A stretch of DNA of 48,921 nucleotides, taken from assembly GCA_007693585.1 (NCBI GenBank), contig REDH01000115.1:1-48921 (forward strand). Direction: 5' to 3'. This document shows positions 28,023 through 36,364 of this stretch, piece after piece (position 1 is the stretch's first letter; each line of letters starts with the position of its first letter). This DNA comes from Deltaproteobacteria bacterium. GTDB taxonomy: Bacteria > Myxococcota_A > Bradymonadia > REDH01. The notes beneath the pieces were generated by a model, which ran no database searches, was not told where the DNA came from, and saw only the letters and a program-made list of their open reading frames with translations. The position numbers were made by a program, and so were the translations under genes.

Positions 28023-28940
28023 ATGTCCAACTCCACGGCCTCAAAGAGCCGCCTGGGCCGCGGGCTCGCCTCCCTGCTCCCCGCCGCACCGCAGCCCGCC
28101 AGCAGCGTCGGCCAGGACGGCGAGAACCCCTGGCGCCTGTGCCCCCTCGACCGAATCCGCACCGGTCGACAGCCGCGCAGCCACTTCGACGAGGACGCCC
28201 TCGAGGAGCTCGCCGACTCCATCCGCGCGTCCGGACTCCTGCAGCCCCTCGTGGTGCGCCCCGACGGCCAGGACCGCTTCACCGTCATCGCCGGCGAGCG
28301 ACGCTTCCGCGCCTGCCGGATCGCCGGCCTCGACGCCGTCCCCGTCGTCATCCGCGACGTCGACGAAGGCGACGCCTTCGCTCTCGCCCTCCTCGAGAAC
28401 CTCCAGCGCGAGGACCTCACCCCCCTCGAGGAAGCCGAGGCCTTCCGGCACCTCATCGAGGGCCTCGGACTCACGCAGGACGAAGTCGCCCGCCGCGTCG
28501 GACGCAGCCGCGCCGCCGTCGCCAACAGCGTGCGCCTCCTCCGCCTCCCCGAAACCGTTCGCAACGCCCTCGACGAAGGCCGCCTCTCCAGCGGACACGC
28601 CCGGGCCCTCCTCGGACTCCCCGACGACGAGAGCCGCGTCGCCGCCCTCGACCGCATCGAGAACGACAACCTCACCGTGCGGCAGCTCGAGGCCCTCGTC
28701 CGCGATGTCCGCGAAGCGGAGCAGGACGACGAACGCACGGCCGAACCCGCCACCCCGCCCGCCAGACCTACCCCCGCCCCCCTCCAGCGCGCGCAGCTCC
28801 GCGCCGTCGAGCGTCAGCTCATGGAGCGGCTCAGCGCGCGGGTCTCCATCCGGCAGCGCCTCGACGGGGCCGGCGTCATCGAGGTCCAGTTCGCCGACGA
28901 CGAAGGACTGCAGGCCATCCTCGACCGGATCCTCGAATGA
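28023..28940 (+). CDS. parB: Chromosome-partitioning protein ParB
   Basis: 305 aa. The N terminus has the ParA-interacting LGRGLASLLP. The CTPase box GERRFRA is at 91-97 and ENLQREDLTPLEEAEAF follows. A helix-turn-helix (TQDEVARRVGRSRAAVANSV) binds parS, and a C-terminal dimerisation segment ends the protein. Its stop overlaps the next gene's start as ATGA, so the exported protein behind it is probably cotranslated. Confidence 0.95.
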   Translation: MSNSTASKSRLGRGLASLLPAAPQPASSVGQDGENPWRLCPLDRIRTGRQPRSHFDEDALEELADSIRASGLLQPLVVRPDGQDRFTVIAGERRFRACRIAGLDAVPVVIRDVDEGDAFALALLENLQREDLTPLEEAEAFRHLIEGLGLTQDEVARRVGRSRAAVANSVRLLRLPETVRNALDEGRLSSGHARALLGLPDDESRVAALDRIENDNLTVRQLEALVRDVREAEQDDERTAEPATPPARPTPAPLQRAQLRAVERQLMERLSARVSIRQRLDGAGVIEVQFADDEGLQAILDRILE

Positions 28941-29836
28941 GAGCCAGACGCTTCCTCCCCACCCCACTCCTGGCCGCACTCCTTCTGGCCCTCGCGCCCA
29001 CCGGCAGCGGCTCGGCCACCCCCACCCCCGACGGCGCAGCCACCACCGAGGAGACCGACCCCCACAACATCGAGGAACCCTCCTGGGCCGATCGCTTCCG
29101 CTGGGCCGGCGAGGAACTCCACTTCACCGTCGAGATCCTCGGTGGAGAGGCCGCCCGCGCCGCACTCTCCATCGGACCACCCATCGAACACGAGCGCTGG
29201 GGCCGCACCGTTCCCATCCAGGGCATCGCCGGAAGCCTCGGCTTCTTCGATCGCATCTACCCGATGGAGAACGACGGGATGACCTTCCTCGACCCCGAGA
29301 CCGGTCTCCCCTTCTTCGCCGAGAAATCGATCCGTGAACGCGGCAATGTCCGCTCCTACGCCGTCACCTACGCCCGCCACGTCTTCCGCGCCGACGTGCG
29401 CAGGGTCCGCGACGGACGCGCCGACAGCTTCCGGCGCTTCGTGCCCTCCGACCTCCACGACGGCTTCTCGTGGATCTACGACATGCGCTCCCGCGACCTC
29501 TCCGTCGGCCACGAGTTCGTCTACTACATCTACGACGGCTGGCGCCTGAGCCGACTCACCTTCCGCATCCTCTCCCACGAGTGGATCGACTCGCCGATCG
29601 GGAGCCGACACGCCGCCTACTTCCAGGTGCGGCGCGACGTCCTCGACTCCTCGCCCCTCGTTCCCTGGGCCGAACGAACCGCCGTCCTTCCCCCGGTTCT
29701 CCACCCCACCAGCTCGTACGTTCTCGGGTACGGATGGCTCTCCCTCGACGAGGACCGCATCCCCATCGGCGTGCAGCTCGACTCGCCCCTGGGACCCATC
29801 CGGATGATGATCCGGCGCCACGTCCCCGCACGCTGA
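28937..29836 (+). CDS. Exported DUF3108-like protein
   Basis: 299 aa with a signal peptide (hydrophobic TPLLAALLLALAP, then Ser/Thr/Pro-rich). The mature part is beta-rich, with RWAGEELHFTVEILGGEAAR near its start and VYYIYDGWRLSRLTFRIL further on. The layout, with an early GE-L-y-v strand and a C-terminal IPIGVQLDSPLGPIRMMI, resembles DUF3108 periplasmic proteins of unknown function. It overlaps parB by 4 nt. Confidence 0.65.
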   Translation: MRARRFLPTPLLAALLLALAPTGSGSATPTPDGAATTEETDPHNIEEPSWADRFRWAGEELHFTVEILGGEAARAALSIGPPIEHERWGRTVPIQGIAGSLGFFDRIYPMENDGMTFLDPETGLPFFAEKSIRERGNVRSYAVTYARHVFRADVRRVRDGRADSFRRFVPSDLHDGFSWIYDMRSRDLSVGHEFVYYIYDGWRLSRLTFRILSHEWIDSPIGSRHAAYFQVRRDVLDSSPLVPWAERTAVLPPVLHPTSSYVLGYGWLSLDEDRIPIGVQLDSPLGPIRMMIRRHVPAR

Positions 29837-29842
29837 ACCCCC

Positions 29843-30862
29843 ATGCCCGTCGGTATCGACCTGCGCTTCACCCCCGGAAGGGGCGGCCTCCCCGAAGTCC
29901 TCGCCCTCGAGGACGTCGAGCGCGAATGTCCCCTGTGCGGATTCGTCGAGACGCAGCGCGTCTTCGCGGCGCTTCCCTTCCACTCCCTCACCCTCCCGGC
30001 GCTCGTGCGCCGCGCACGAACCACCGGCGCCGCACACACCTTTCCCTGCCCGCAGTGCGACGAGACCGTCCGCCACGAACACACGCGCCGCGCTGCGCTC
30101 CACTACGGCTTTCCCGGCGAGGACGGCATCCTCTCGGCGTACTCCGGCCCCGGGGTCGCGCTCCGGTGGCAGGTCCGCCCCGACGCCCGCTTCGACGTCC
30201 AGGCACTGCCCGTCTGGACACCCCGGGACGAGCTGGGCAGCCCCACCACCGACGCCCCCACCGAGGGCTGGCTCACTCACCACCTCCGCCGCCCCATGAG
30301 CCCGAAGGCCCTCGTGCGCGACCTCCTGCGCGGACCCGTATCCCCCGCCGACGAGGCCCACGCCACGCTCCACGATCTCGCCGCCGGACTCGTCGCCCTG
30401 CGCCTGCCCCCGGGCTCCACATCCGCGGACGCCCGTGAGGCCCTGCAGCGGGCCCGGCCCCTCACCGCGCAGTGGGTCATCGAGGAGGTCTTCGTCGGCG
30501 GGCAACCCCGGGCCGGCGGATTCGGGGCCCCCGACCAGTGGCTGGCCGATCTCGTCGCCACAGCGCCCGCCCGCGATCTCTGGCTGGCCGCGTCCCCCGG
30601 ACAGGTCCTCGAGACGCTGACCCGCATCCTTCGCGTCCTCCCGATCGGAGCGCGGCTGCAACCCACCCGGACCTCCGCGGTCGAGGTGCAGCTCCCCGGC
30701 GTGGAGGAGGACTCTCCCGTGCTCGACCCGACCGCGGTCGCCCGGGAGGCCGCGGCCACCGCGATCACCCCGTCCGATGCCACACGGCTGGAACTGGACC
30801 GACTGCTGCTCTGGCAGCTCAACCCGGACATCGCCGACGAAGTGCATCATGTTTCGCGGTGA
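29843..30862 (+). CDS. Zinc-finger (CPxC) protein of unknown function
   Basis: 339 aa. The N-terminal ~120 residues have two CPxC pairs, ECPLCGF and FPCPQCDE, spaced about 40 apart, as in CpXC-type zinc-binding domains. The middle and C terminus are helical with no recognised motif. It begins 6 nt after the DUF3108-like gene and its end overlaps the PabC-like gene by 14 nt, so all three are probably one transcript. Function unknown. Confidence 0.65.
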   Translation: MPVGIDLRFTPGRGGLPEVLALEDVERECPLCGFVETQRVFAALPFHSLTLPALVRRARTTGAAHTFPCPQCDETVRHEHTRRAALHYGFPGEDGILSAYSGPGVALRWQVRPDARFDVQALPVWTPRDELGSPTTDAPTEGWLTHHLRRPMSPKALVRDLLRGPVSPADEAHATLHDLAAGLVALRLPPGSTSADAREALQRARPLTAQWVIEEVFVGGQPRAGGFGAPDQWLADLVATAPARDLWLAASPGQVLETLTRILRVLPIGARLQPTRTSAVEVQLPGVEEDSPVLDPTAVAREAAATAITPSDATRLELDRLLLWQLNPDIADEVHHVSR

Positions 30863-31682
30863 AGACACCATCCACGTCGACGGCCAGCCGGGGGATGCCG
30901 CGCTGCTCGCCCAGCTCGCGCCGGCCTGGCGCTTCGGCGACCACCTCTTCGAGACGATCCGGGTCACATCGGATGGACGGGTTCCCCTCGCCCGGCTGCA
31001 CCGGGCGCGCATGGCCTCGGCGGCGGCACGAGCGCTCCTGCCCTGGCCCGGCGACGAGGCGTGGCGAGAGGCGTGTCTGGCACCCCTCGGGCCGGGCGAC
31101 GCCGTGCGGGGGCTGCGGGTGCACCTGCTCCCGTGCATCGAGAACCCCGAGCGCGGACGGTTCATCTCGTACGTGCTGCCCTGGTCACCCCCCGTGCGGG
31201 CGTGGGAGAAGGGCGTGGCGCTGCACGTGGCGTCGATCCCCCACCCCGGCCACGGGCCATGGGGCAAGAGCGGGAGCTACATGTGGGCGCGCATCGCGCG
31301 CCGCGAGGCGGCGGAGTTCGGTGCCCAGGAGGCCCTGATGCTGCGCCCCGGAGGCGAGGTGGTGGAGGCCGCGAGCGCCGCGCTGCTCTGGCGCGAAGGC
31401 CAGGCGCTGTGCACCTGCCGACAGGAGGCCGGTGGCCTCGAGAGCACCACGCTCGCCGCCCTGCGCGCACTCGACGTGCCCGTCGAGGGGGTCCGCGCTC
31501 CGCTGCTTCGCCTGCGGCGCGCCGACGCGGTCTACCTGCTGAGCAGCCTTCAGCTTGTCGTGCCGGTGGTGCGGCTCACCGAGACCGGCAGCCATCCGAC
31601 CATGTGGCCGGTGAGTCCGGAGGCCGCCACGCTGCGCGGCCTGCTCGAGGATCTGTCGGAGCTGCCGGGGACCGGCGTCTAG
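30849..31682 (+). CDS. Class IV aminotransferase, PabC-like (4-amino-4-deoxychorismate lyase)
   Basis: 277 aa, the size of PabC. The layout fits: FGDHLFETIRVTSDGRVPLARLH near the N terminus, a candidate PLP lysine in GPWGKSGSYMW, then EALMLRPGGEVVEAASAALLW. PabC releases p-aminobenzoate from aminodeoxychorismate for folate synthesis. The convergent neighbour is pabB, which supports this over a branched-chain or D-amino-acid transaminase. The start at 30849 lies within the preceding gene (14-nt overlap). Confidence 0.8.
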   Translation: MFRGEDTIHVDGQPGDAALLAQLAPAWRFGDHLFETIRVTSDGRVPLARLHRARMASAAARALLPWPGDEAWREACLAPLGPGDAVRGLRVHLLPCIENPERGRFISYVLPWSPPVRAWEKGVALHVASIPHPGHGPWGKSGSYMWARIARREAAEFGAQEALMLRPGGEVVEAASAALLWREGQALCTCRQEAGGLESTTLAALRALDVPVEGVRAPLLRLRRADAVYLLSSLQLVVPVVRLTETGSHPTMWPVSPEAATLRGLLEDLSELPGTGV

Positions 31683-31708
31683 CGCTCGCCCGGGCGGCCC
31701 TCCGGCGA

Positions 31709-33106
31709 TCAGCTCTCCGGGGCATCGATGCCGATGGGGCGGGCCTTGGCCAGCGCCTCGCGCCACTCGTCTTCGGGGGTCGACTCCCACACGATGCCGC
31801 CACCGACGTCCCAGCGGGCGTCGTCGCCCACGATCTGGAGGCTGCGGATCACGACGCCGAGGTCCATGTCCCCGTCGTATCCGATCCAGCCCACGGCGCC
31901 GGCATAGAGGCCCCGGGGGTCCGGCTCGAGCTCGCGCAGCACGGCGAGGGCCTCGATCTTCGGCGCGCCGCTCATGGAGCCGGGAGGAAAGACGGCCTCG
32001 AGAATGGCGAAGGGGCCGGTGCCTGGCAGGAGGTCTCCCTCGATGGTCGACGTCATCTGGAACACCGTGCGGTAGGTCTCCACCTCGAACAGGCGGGGGA
32101 CGACCACGGAGCCGGGGACGCACACGCGGTTGAGGTCGTTGCGGAGGAGGTCGACGATCATCAGGTTCTCCGCGCGGTCCTTCTGCGCCGTGGCGAGCTG
32201 CCCGGCGGTCTCCAGGTCGTCCTCGCCGGCGCGGGGGCGCGTGCCCTTCATGGGCCGGGTGGTGATCCGGTTCCCCCGGACGCGCAGGAACTGCTCGGGG
32301 CTGGTGGAGAGTACCTCGAGCGGCCCCATGCGCAGGTGAAAGGCGTAGTCGCCGGGGCTGGCCTCGCGGAGCGTGCGGGCGAGCGCCAGCCGGGCAGGGC
32401 CCGGTGGCGGCGGCAGGAGCCGGAAGGGGGTGGTCAGGCACGCCTGGTAGACCCGGCCGTCCCGGATGAAGGAACGGATCCGGCGTACTCCATCCCGATA
32501 GTGCTCGTCATCGGGAGCGCTGACCACCGTGGGGAGGGGGCCGGGGGGCGGTTCGGGGGGAAGATGGGCGAGGAAGTGTGCCCATCGCTCGGCGCGCACC
32601 CGGGCCGCGTGCTCGGTCTCGCCTTCCACGATGAGGGTCGGCTGTGGCGTGTCGCGGGGGCCGCCTTCCGGGGGCAGGACGAGGGCGGCGCGCACGCGAT
32701 CGAACCGCAGGGCGGGGAAGGGGAGCTCGACGTCGGGCGGGGGGATGGCCGGGTCACAGAGGTGGGCGGCTTCCCAGGCCAGGTAGCCGATCCAGCCGAG
32801 GGACGGGCGGCCGGTGCAGGCGCGCCCGCGGCGGTCGCGGGCGAAGGTCTGGTCGAGTCGGGCCATGGGGCGGGGTCCGTGGGGCAGCACGGCGGGCGAG
32901 CCCTTGTCGTTGAAGACGAGGACAGTGTCCCGGGTGGCCTGTGCGGCCGGGGCGAGCTCGAGGGCGATGATCGACCGTTGACCACGGGCGGTATCCCCGA
33001 TGCCGGAATGGAGGAGCACGGCGTCGGCGTTCGGGGCGAGCGCGGCGAGGAGTCGGCCAGCCGAGGCGTCCGTGTCGACGGGAATGTGGAGGGTGGTCCA
33101 CCCCAT
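31709..33106 (-). CDS. pabB: Aminodeoxychorismate synthase component I
   Basis: 465 aa. It converts chorismate plus ammonia to 4-amino-4-deoxychorismate in the folate pathway. The motif RPMKGTRPR has the lysine that separates PabB from anthranilate synthase TrpE (which has A there). Other chorismate-enzyme blocks are AENLMIVDLLRNDLNRV, FPPGSMSGAPKIEAL and GAVGWIGYDGDMDLGV. The glutamine amidotransferase subunit PabA is not in the window. It is convergent with the pabC-like gene, 26 bp apart. Confidence 0.93.
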   Translation of the reverse strand: MGWTTLHIPVDTDASAGRLLAALAPNADAVLLHSGIGDTARGQRSIIALELAPAAQATRDTVLVFNDKGSPAVLPHGPRPMARLDQTFARDRRGRACTGRPSLGWIGYLAWEAAHLCDPAIPPPDVELPFPALRFDRVRAALVLPPEGGPRDTPQPTLIVEGETEHAARVRAERWAHFLAHLPPEPPPGPLPTVVSAPDDEHYRDGVRRIRSFIRDGRVYQACLTTPFRLLPPPPGPARLALARTLREASPGDYAFHLRMGPLEVLSTSPEQFLRVRGNRITTRPMKGTRPRAGEDDLETAGQLATAQKDRAENLMIVDLLRNDLNRVCVPGSVVVPRLFEVETYRTVFQMTSTIEGDLLPGTGPFAILEAVFPPGSMSGAPKIEALAVLRELEPDPRGLYAGAVGWIGYDGDMDLGVVIRSLQIVGDDARWDVGGGIVWESTPEDEWREALAKARPIGIDAPES

Positions 33107-33127
33107 GGGCCTGCCTCGATGCGGGGG

Positions 33128-33748
33128 TCAGCGCGACCGCACGTGCCGGCGGAGCGCTTCCATGGTGGCGGGGAGCTCGCGCCGCGCCGCCCGGGTGACC
33201 ATGCCGTCGGGAACGATGAGGCCGAAGTCCATCCAGGTGACCTGCCGGGCGAGGGTGCGTGCGGGGTCGCCCTGCCAGGGTTCCACCACCCAGAAGCCGC
33301 GAAGGACGTTGATGTTCCCGTGTCCGGTCTCGTTCTCCCAGTGGGACGCGCGGACGTCTCCGGGCATCGGGTGCCGCGCGACCCGGAGCCGGTAGCTGCG
33401 ATCCCGCAGCGGGAAGGGAAGACCCGTGACGGCGTCGGCGGTGAACCAGCCGTCCCCGCGCTCGACCACCTCGGTGGAGATCATGTCCGGCACCCAGTCG
33501 GCGGCGCTCCCGAAGTCCCACACCACGCGCCAGACGTCCGCTACGGGAGCGTCGACCACGGCCACGATCTCCATTCGGATGAGATCCCCCCGTTCCGCCC
33601 GGGCGATGATCTCTCCCCGGTCGAGCCTCTCCCGCTGCGCGTCACTGGGCTGGAACGGCTGCGGTGTCGGGGGCGCGGCGAGGACGGCCTGGGGCAGGGC
33701 CAGGAGAAACACGGCGGTCAGGGCTGCAGCCAGCGTGGAGGTTCTCAT
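33128..33748 (-). CDS. Exported START/SRPBCC-fold protein
   Basis: 206 aa. A signal peptide (LAAALTAVFLLALPQAVLA, cleavage near AAPP) is followed by a helix-grip START-like domain. Its beta strands include RMEIVAVVDAPVADVWRVVW and the end is a C-terminal helix. Such domains bind hydrophobic ligands; the ligand is unknown. It is divergent from the PadR gene, which may control it, and lies 21 bp downstream of pabB on the same strand. Confidence 0.75.
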   Translation of the reverse strand: MRTSTLAAALTAVFLLALPQAVLAAPPTPQPFQPSDAQRERLDRGEIIARAERGDLIRMEIVAVVDAPVADVWRVVWDFGSAADWVPDMISTEVVERGDGWFTADAVTGLPFPLRDRSYRLRVARHPMPGDVRASHWENETGHGNINVLRGFWVVEPWQGDPARTLARQVTWMDFGLIVPDGMVTRAARRELPATMEALRRHVRSR

Positions 33749-33773
33749 GGGGTTCGGGCTCGGTCGTGGGGCG

Positions 33774-33789
33774 TGGTCGGCGATGACCA
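33774..33789. promoter_or_regulatory. Inverted repeat, possible second PadR operator
   Basis: TGGTC, six bases, GACCA. It has the same half-sites as the palindrome at 33869-33879, within the same divergent gap. Short arms in GC-rich DNA mean chance is possible. Confidence 0.25.
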
Positions 33790-33861
33790 ACCGCGTTCGG
33801 CACGGGCTAGGCGCTGGGGGTCGGGGAGGCAAGCCTTCCCCGGTGCGGCGGGAATGTCGCC

Positions 33862-33891
33862 TTGCAATTGGTCCGACCAGTAGACTAGGAT
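33862..33891 (+). promoter_or_regulatory. Promoter with embedded palindrome, upstream of the PadR gene
   Basis: TTGCAA (33862-33867), an 18-nt spacer, TAGGAT (33886-33891). Inside the spacer is the palindrome TGGTC-C-GACCA (33869-33879), a position where a bound repressor would block RNA polymerase. Autoregulation by PadR is inferred. Confidence 0.45.
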
Positions 33892-33970
33892 GATCGGTCC
33901 CGGGGGGGCCGGCGGCCGAACCAGCCTCCGGAGGCCCGGGTTCAACCGGAATCCACCGTGTGGTGATGTG

Positions 33971-34537
33971 ATGCGTGAGAATCGGACGAGGTTCATCCTG
34001 CTCGGCATGCTCGAGCTTGGACCTTCGCATGGATACGGCTTGCGGCAGCGGATCGACGAGAGCGTGGGGCAGTTCTGGCAGGAGAGCTGGGGGCAGCTCT
34101 ACCCGACCTTGCGCAGCCTGCTGTCGGAAGGGCTGATCGAGGAGGTCGAGCCCGGGGAGGAGGGGACGGACATGCCCCGCGGGAGGCAGTCGCGCGTGTA
34201 CTGCATCACGGACGCCGGGCGAGCGGCGCTGGCGGAGTGGCTGGCGGGGGACGCGACGCCGTCGGTGAAGCGCGACGAGCTGCTGCTGCGGACGTTCTTC
34301 GCGCACAACGGGGATCCCGCGTCGCTCCGACGCAACATCGAGGCGAGCCGGGATCGGGTTCGCCTGGCGCTGGCGCGGGTGGAGGCGAGTCAGCGCATGA
34401 TCGCGGCGTCCGAAACGTACCTCGATCGGCTTGACTGGTGGGCGATGACCGCCCGGCACGGTGAGCTTCAGTTGCGGGCCCACCTGCAGTGGTGCGACGA
34501 GGCGCTCGCCCTGCTGGACGGAGGCGGCGAGCGATAG
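33971..34537 (+). CDS. PadR-family transcriptional regulator
   Basis: 188 aa. The winged-helix N terminus has the family pattern LGMLELGPSHGYGLRQRI, QLYPTLRSLLSEGLIEEV and RVYCITDAGRAALAEWL. The C-terminal ~90 residues form the helical Vir_act_alpha_C-like dimerisation arm. PadR proteins repress nearby genes and are released by small molecules. Candidate targets are the divergent START-like gene and itself. ATG 33971 is chosen; an adjacent GTG (33968) is possible. Confidence 0.9.
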   Translation: MRENRTRFILLGMLELGPSHGYGLRQRIDESVGQFWQESWGQLYPTLRSLLSEGLIEEVEPGEEGTDMPRGRQSRVYCITDAGRAALAEWLAGDATPSVKRDELLLRTFFAHNGDPASLRRNIEASRDRVRLALARVEASQRMIAASETYLDRLDWWAMTARHGELQLRAHLQWCDEALALLDGGGER

Positions 34538-34701
34538 CTTCGGGATTCCGTGGAGCTACGATCTTGCCTGCGCCGTCCGGGTGCTTACTGTCGAGGGGTG
34601 GCGTCCGGAGGTGAACGCTCCTGGCGCTCAGCCCCAGGGAGGCGATCGATCGCGACGCCTCGACGGCTTCGCGTCGTCCTCCCGATTCCGAGGAGGTTCA
34701 G

Positions 34702-34845
34702 ATGGACGATACCGTGGCCACCACCGTGGAGGTCAGCCCGATGGCGCTGAACTCCGCCCTGTACGTGATCCTCGCGCTCTTCGTCGTGTTCGCCGTTGCG
34801 GCGTTCGTGGCCTGGCGGCGCTCGAACGACCTGCCGGACGTCTGA
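34702..34845 (+). CDS. Small single-span membrane protein (47 aa)
   Basis: An ATG at 34702 is preceded by GAGGAGG about 6 nt upstream, the best ribosome binding site seen in this region. The 47-residue product has an acidic N terminus (MDDTVATTVEV), one hydrophobic helix (ALYVILALFVVFAVAAFVAW) and a basic-then-acidic tail RRSNDLPDV, predicting N-out topology. No family is recognised. It lies 164 bp after the PadR gene. Confidence 0.65.
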   Translation: MDDTVATTVEVSPMALNSALYVILALFVVFAVAAFVAWRRSNDLPDV

Positions 34846-34855
34846 GCGCTCGTCG

Positions 34856-36178
34856 TCAGTTCTCGGGGAAGGCGGTCCAGCCACTCATCCAGTCTTCGCC
34901 ACCGGGAGCGAAGGCGCCGGCGTGGGTGGCGCTGGTGTCGAACCAGCCGTCGTCGGGCGGCGTGGCGCCGACGGTCGCGGCCGGGGAGCCGCTCGCGGGC
35001 ACGAGTCCGGGATTGCCGTAGTTGAACGGGTCGGCCAGGAGCGGGTCGGCGTCGAGGACGTTCTCGTGGGCCGGATCGGCGAGCCAGGCGTCGATGTCCC
35101 AGCCCTCGATGTTGGTGCCGTGCTCTCCGGTGTCGAAGATGATCGAGTTCCGGATGGCAAGGGCGCCGTCCTCGACCTGGGCACCGGTGGCATCATCGTT
35201 GACACGGATGCCGTTGGGGAAGCCCGTGACGATGGCGTTGCTGATGAGGCCTGCGGTACCGCGACGCAGGTTCATGGCGTAGGCCACCTGGCTGGCGTTG
35301 CCCGAGCCGACCATGGTCATGTTCCAGACGTTCGGGTTGGACCGGGGGAGGGCGTCGTTGTTGGCGCCGAGATTGTCGGCCTCGATCCCGTTGTCGCCGA
35401 CGGCGGCGTTCTGGGTGATGACGATGAACTGGGCGCGGCCGCTCCAGCCCTCGTCCCAGTCGAGTCCGTCGTCCTCGACGTGACTGATGACCGCGTAGCG
35501 GAGGTCGGCTGTTCCTCCGAAGAACTCGATGCCGTCGTCGTCGCCCAGGTGGGTCTGGATGTACTCGAGGGTGGTTCCCCGTCCGCAGCCCGAGAGGGTC
35601 AGGGAGTTGAGTTCGTTGTCGGGGCTGAGCTCGAACCCGGCGAATTCGATGCGCGCGTAGCGCAGGGTTCCGCAGTTGTGTTCGGGGTCGTCTCCGCCGT
35701 ACTGTCCCCGGGCGTCGGAGCTCTCGATGCCCTCGAGCTGGCCGGAGGGGATGTTGATGGGGGCTCGTCCGAGCATCGCCACGCCCCCCCAGTCCCCGGA
35801 CCGTCGCGTGCCGGGGGCCTTGGAGCTGGTGAAGACGATGGGGGCGGTGCGCGTGCCGCTGGCCTCGAGACGACCTGTGGCCGTCACGATCAGGGCGGAG
35901 CGGTCCTCTCCGAGGATGGTGGTTCCCGGCTCGATGGTGAGCACGGCGCCGTTCTCGACGAAGATGAGGTCTTCGAGGACCCAGGTGCGGTCGGCCGACC
36001 AGGTGGCGTCGGCCTGCACGGAGCAGCGCACGAGCACGCGGTCTCCATCCTCGACGTTCCGGCAATCACCGTTGCCGGGATCGCCGCCGGGAGCAGGATC
36101 GCTGTCCGAACAGCCCATGGCGAGCGCGGCCGCCGTGACGGCCCCCGCTGCGGTACGAGTCCACCAGGATACGTTCAT
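34856..36178 (-). CDS. Lipoprotein with parallel beta-helix-like repeats
   Basis: 440 aa. The signal peptide ends in a lipobox LAMGCSD (Cys23). The body has short beta-helix-like turns (VENGAVLTIEPGTTILG, RSALIVTATGRLEASGT, LNSLTLSGCGRGTTLEYIQ, DDDGIEFFGGTADLRYAVI). A conserved-looking GDWGGVAMLGRAPIN block resembles beta-helix lipoproteins often encoded beside TonB-dependent receptors. It may sit on the outer membrane as a partner of the receptor encoded directly upstream. Ligand unknown. Confidence 0.75.
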   Translation of the reverse strand: MNVSWWTRTAAGAVTAAALAMGCSDSDPAPGGDPGNGDCRNVEDGDRVLVRCSVQADATWSADRTWVLEDLIFVENGAVLTIEPGTTILGEDRSALIVTATGRLEASGTRTAPIVFTSSKAPGTRRSGDWGGVAMLGRAPINIPSGQLEGIESSDARGQYGGDDPEHNCGTLRYARIEFAGFELSPDNELNSLTLSGCGRGTTLEYIQTHLGDDDGIEFFGGTADLRYAVISHVEDDGLDWDEGWSGRAQFIVITQNAAVGDNGIEADNLGANNDALPRSNPNVWNMTMVGSGNASQVAYAMNLRRGTAGLISNAIVTGFPNGIRVNDDATGAQVEDGALAIRNSIIFDTGEHGTNIEGWDIDAWLADPAHENVLDADPLLADPFNYGNPGLVPASGSPAATVGATPPDDGWFDTSATHAGAFAPGGEDWMSGWTAFPEN

Positions 36179-36285
36179 CGTCTTTTCTCCGTGTCATCCC
36201 ACAGGACCACCCCGGATCGCGGCGGGCACCATGCCCCCCACAAGCAGTGGTCCGAAAGTGCGCGAGCGTCGTCGGTCTTTGTTGT

Positions 36286-36303
36286 GACAGCCATATGGTT
36301 GTC
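36286..36303. promoter_or_regulatory. Operator-like near-palindrome between receptor and lipoprotein
   Basis: GACA-G-CCATATGG-T-TGTC, an 18-bp dyad with one mismatched pair, 108 bp upstream of the lipoprotein start. The local AT content is higher than in the surrounding DNA. It may be a regulator site for a separate lipoprotein promoter. Confidence 0.4.
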
Positions 36304-36364
36304 CGGATATAGTCATGGTGATTCGACGTGACGGTCGGGTGGCAGCCGTCCGCTTCGCCTCCGC

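Noticed and set aside
30850-30865. A parS site (TGTTTCGCGGTGAAGA)
   Set aside because: It matches the TGTTTCACGTGAAACA consensus only with an insertion and mismatches. It encodes the start of the PabC-like protein.
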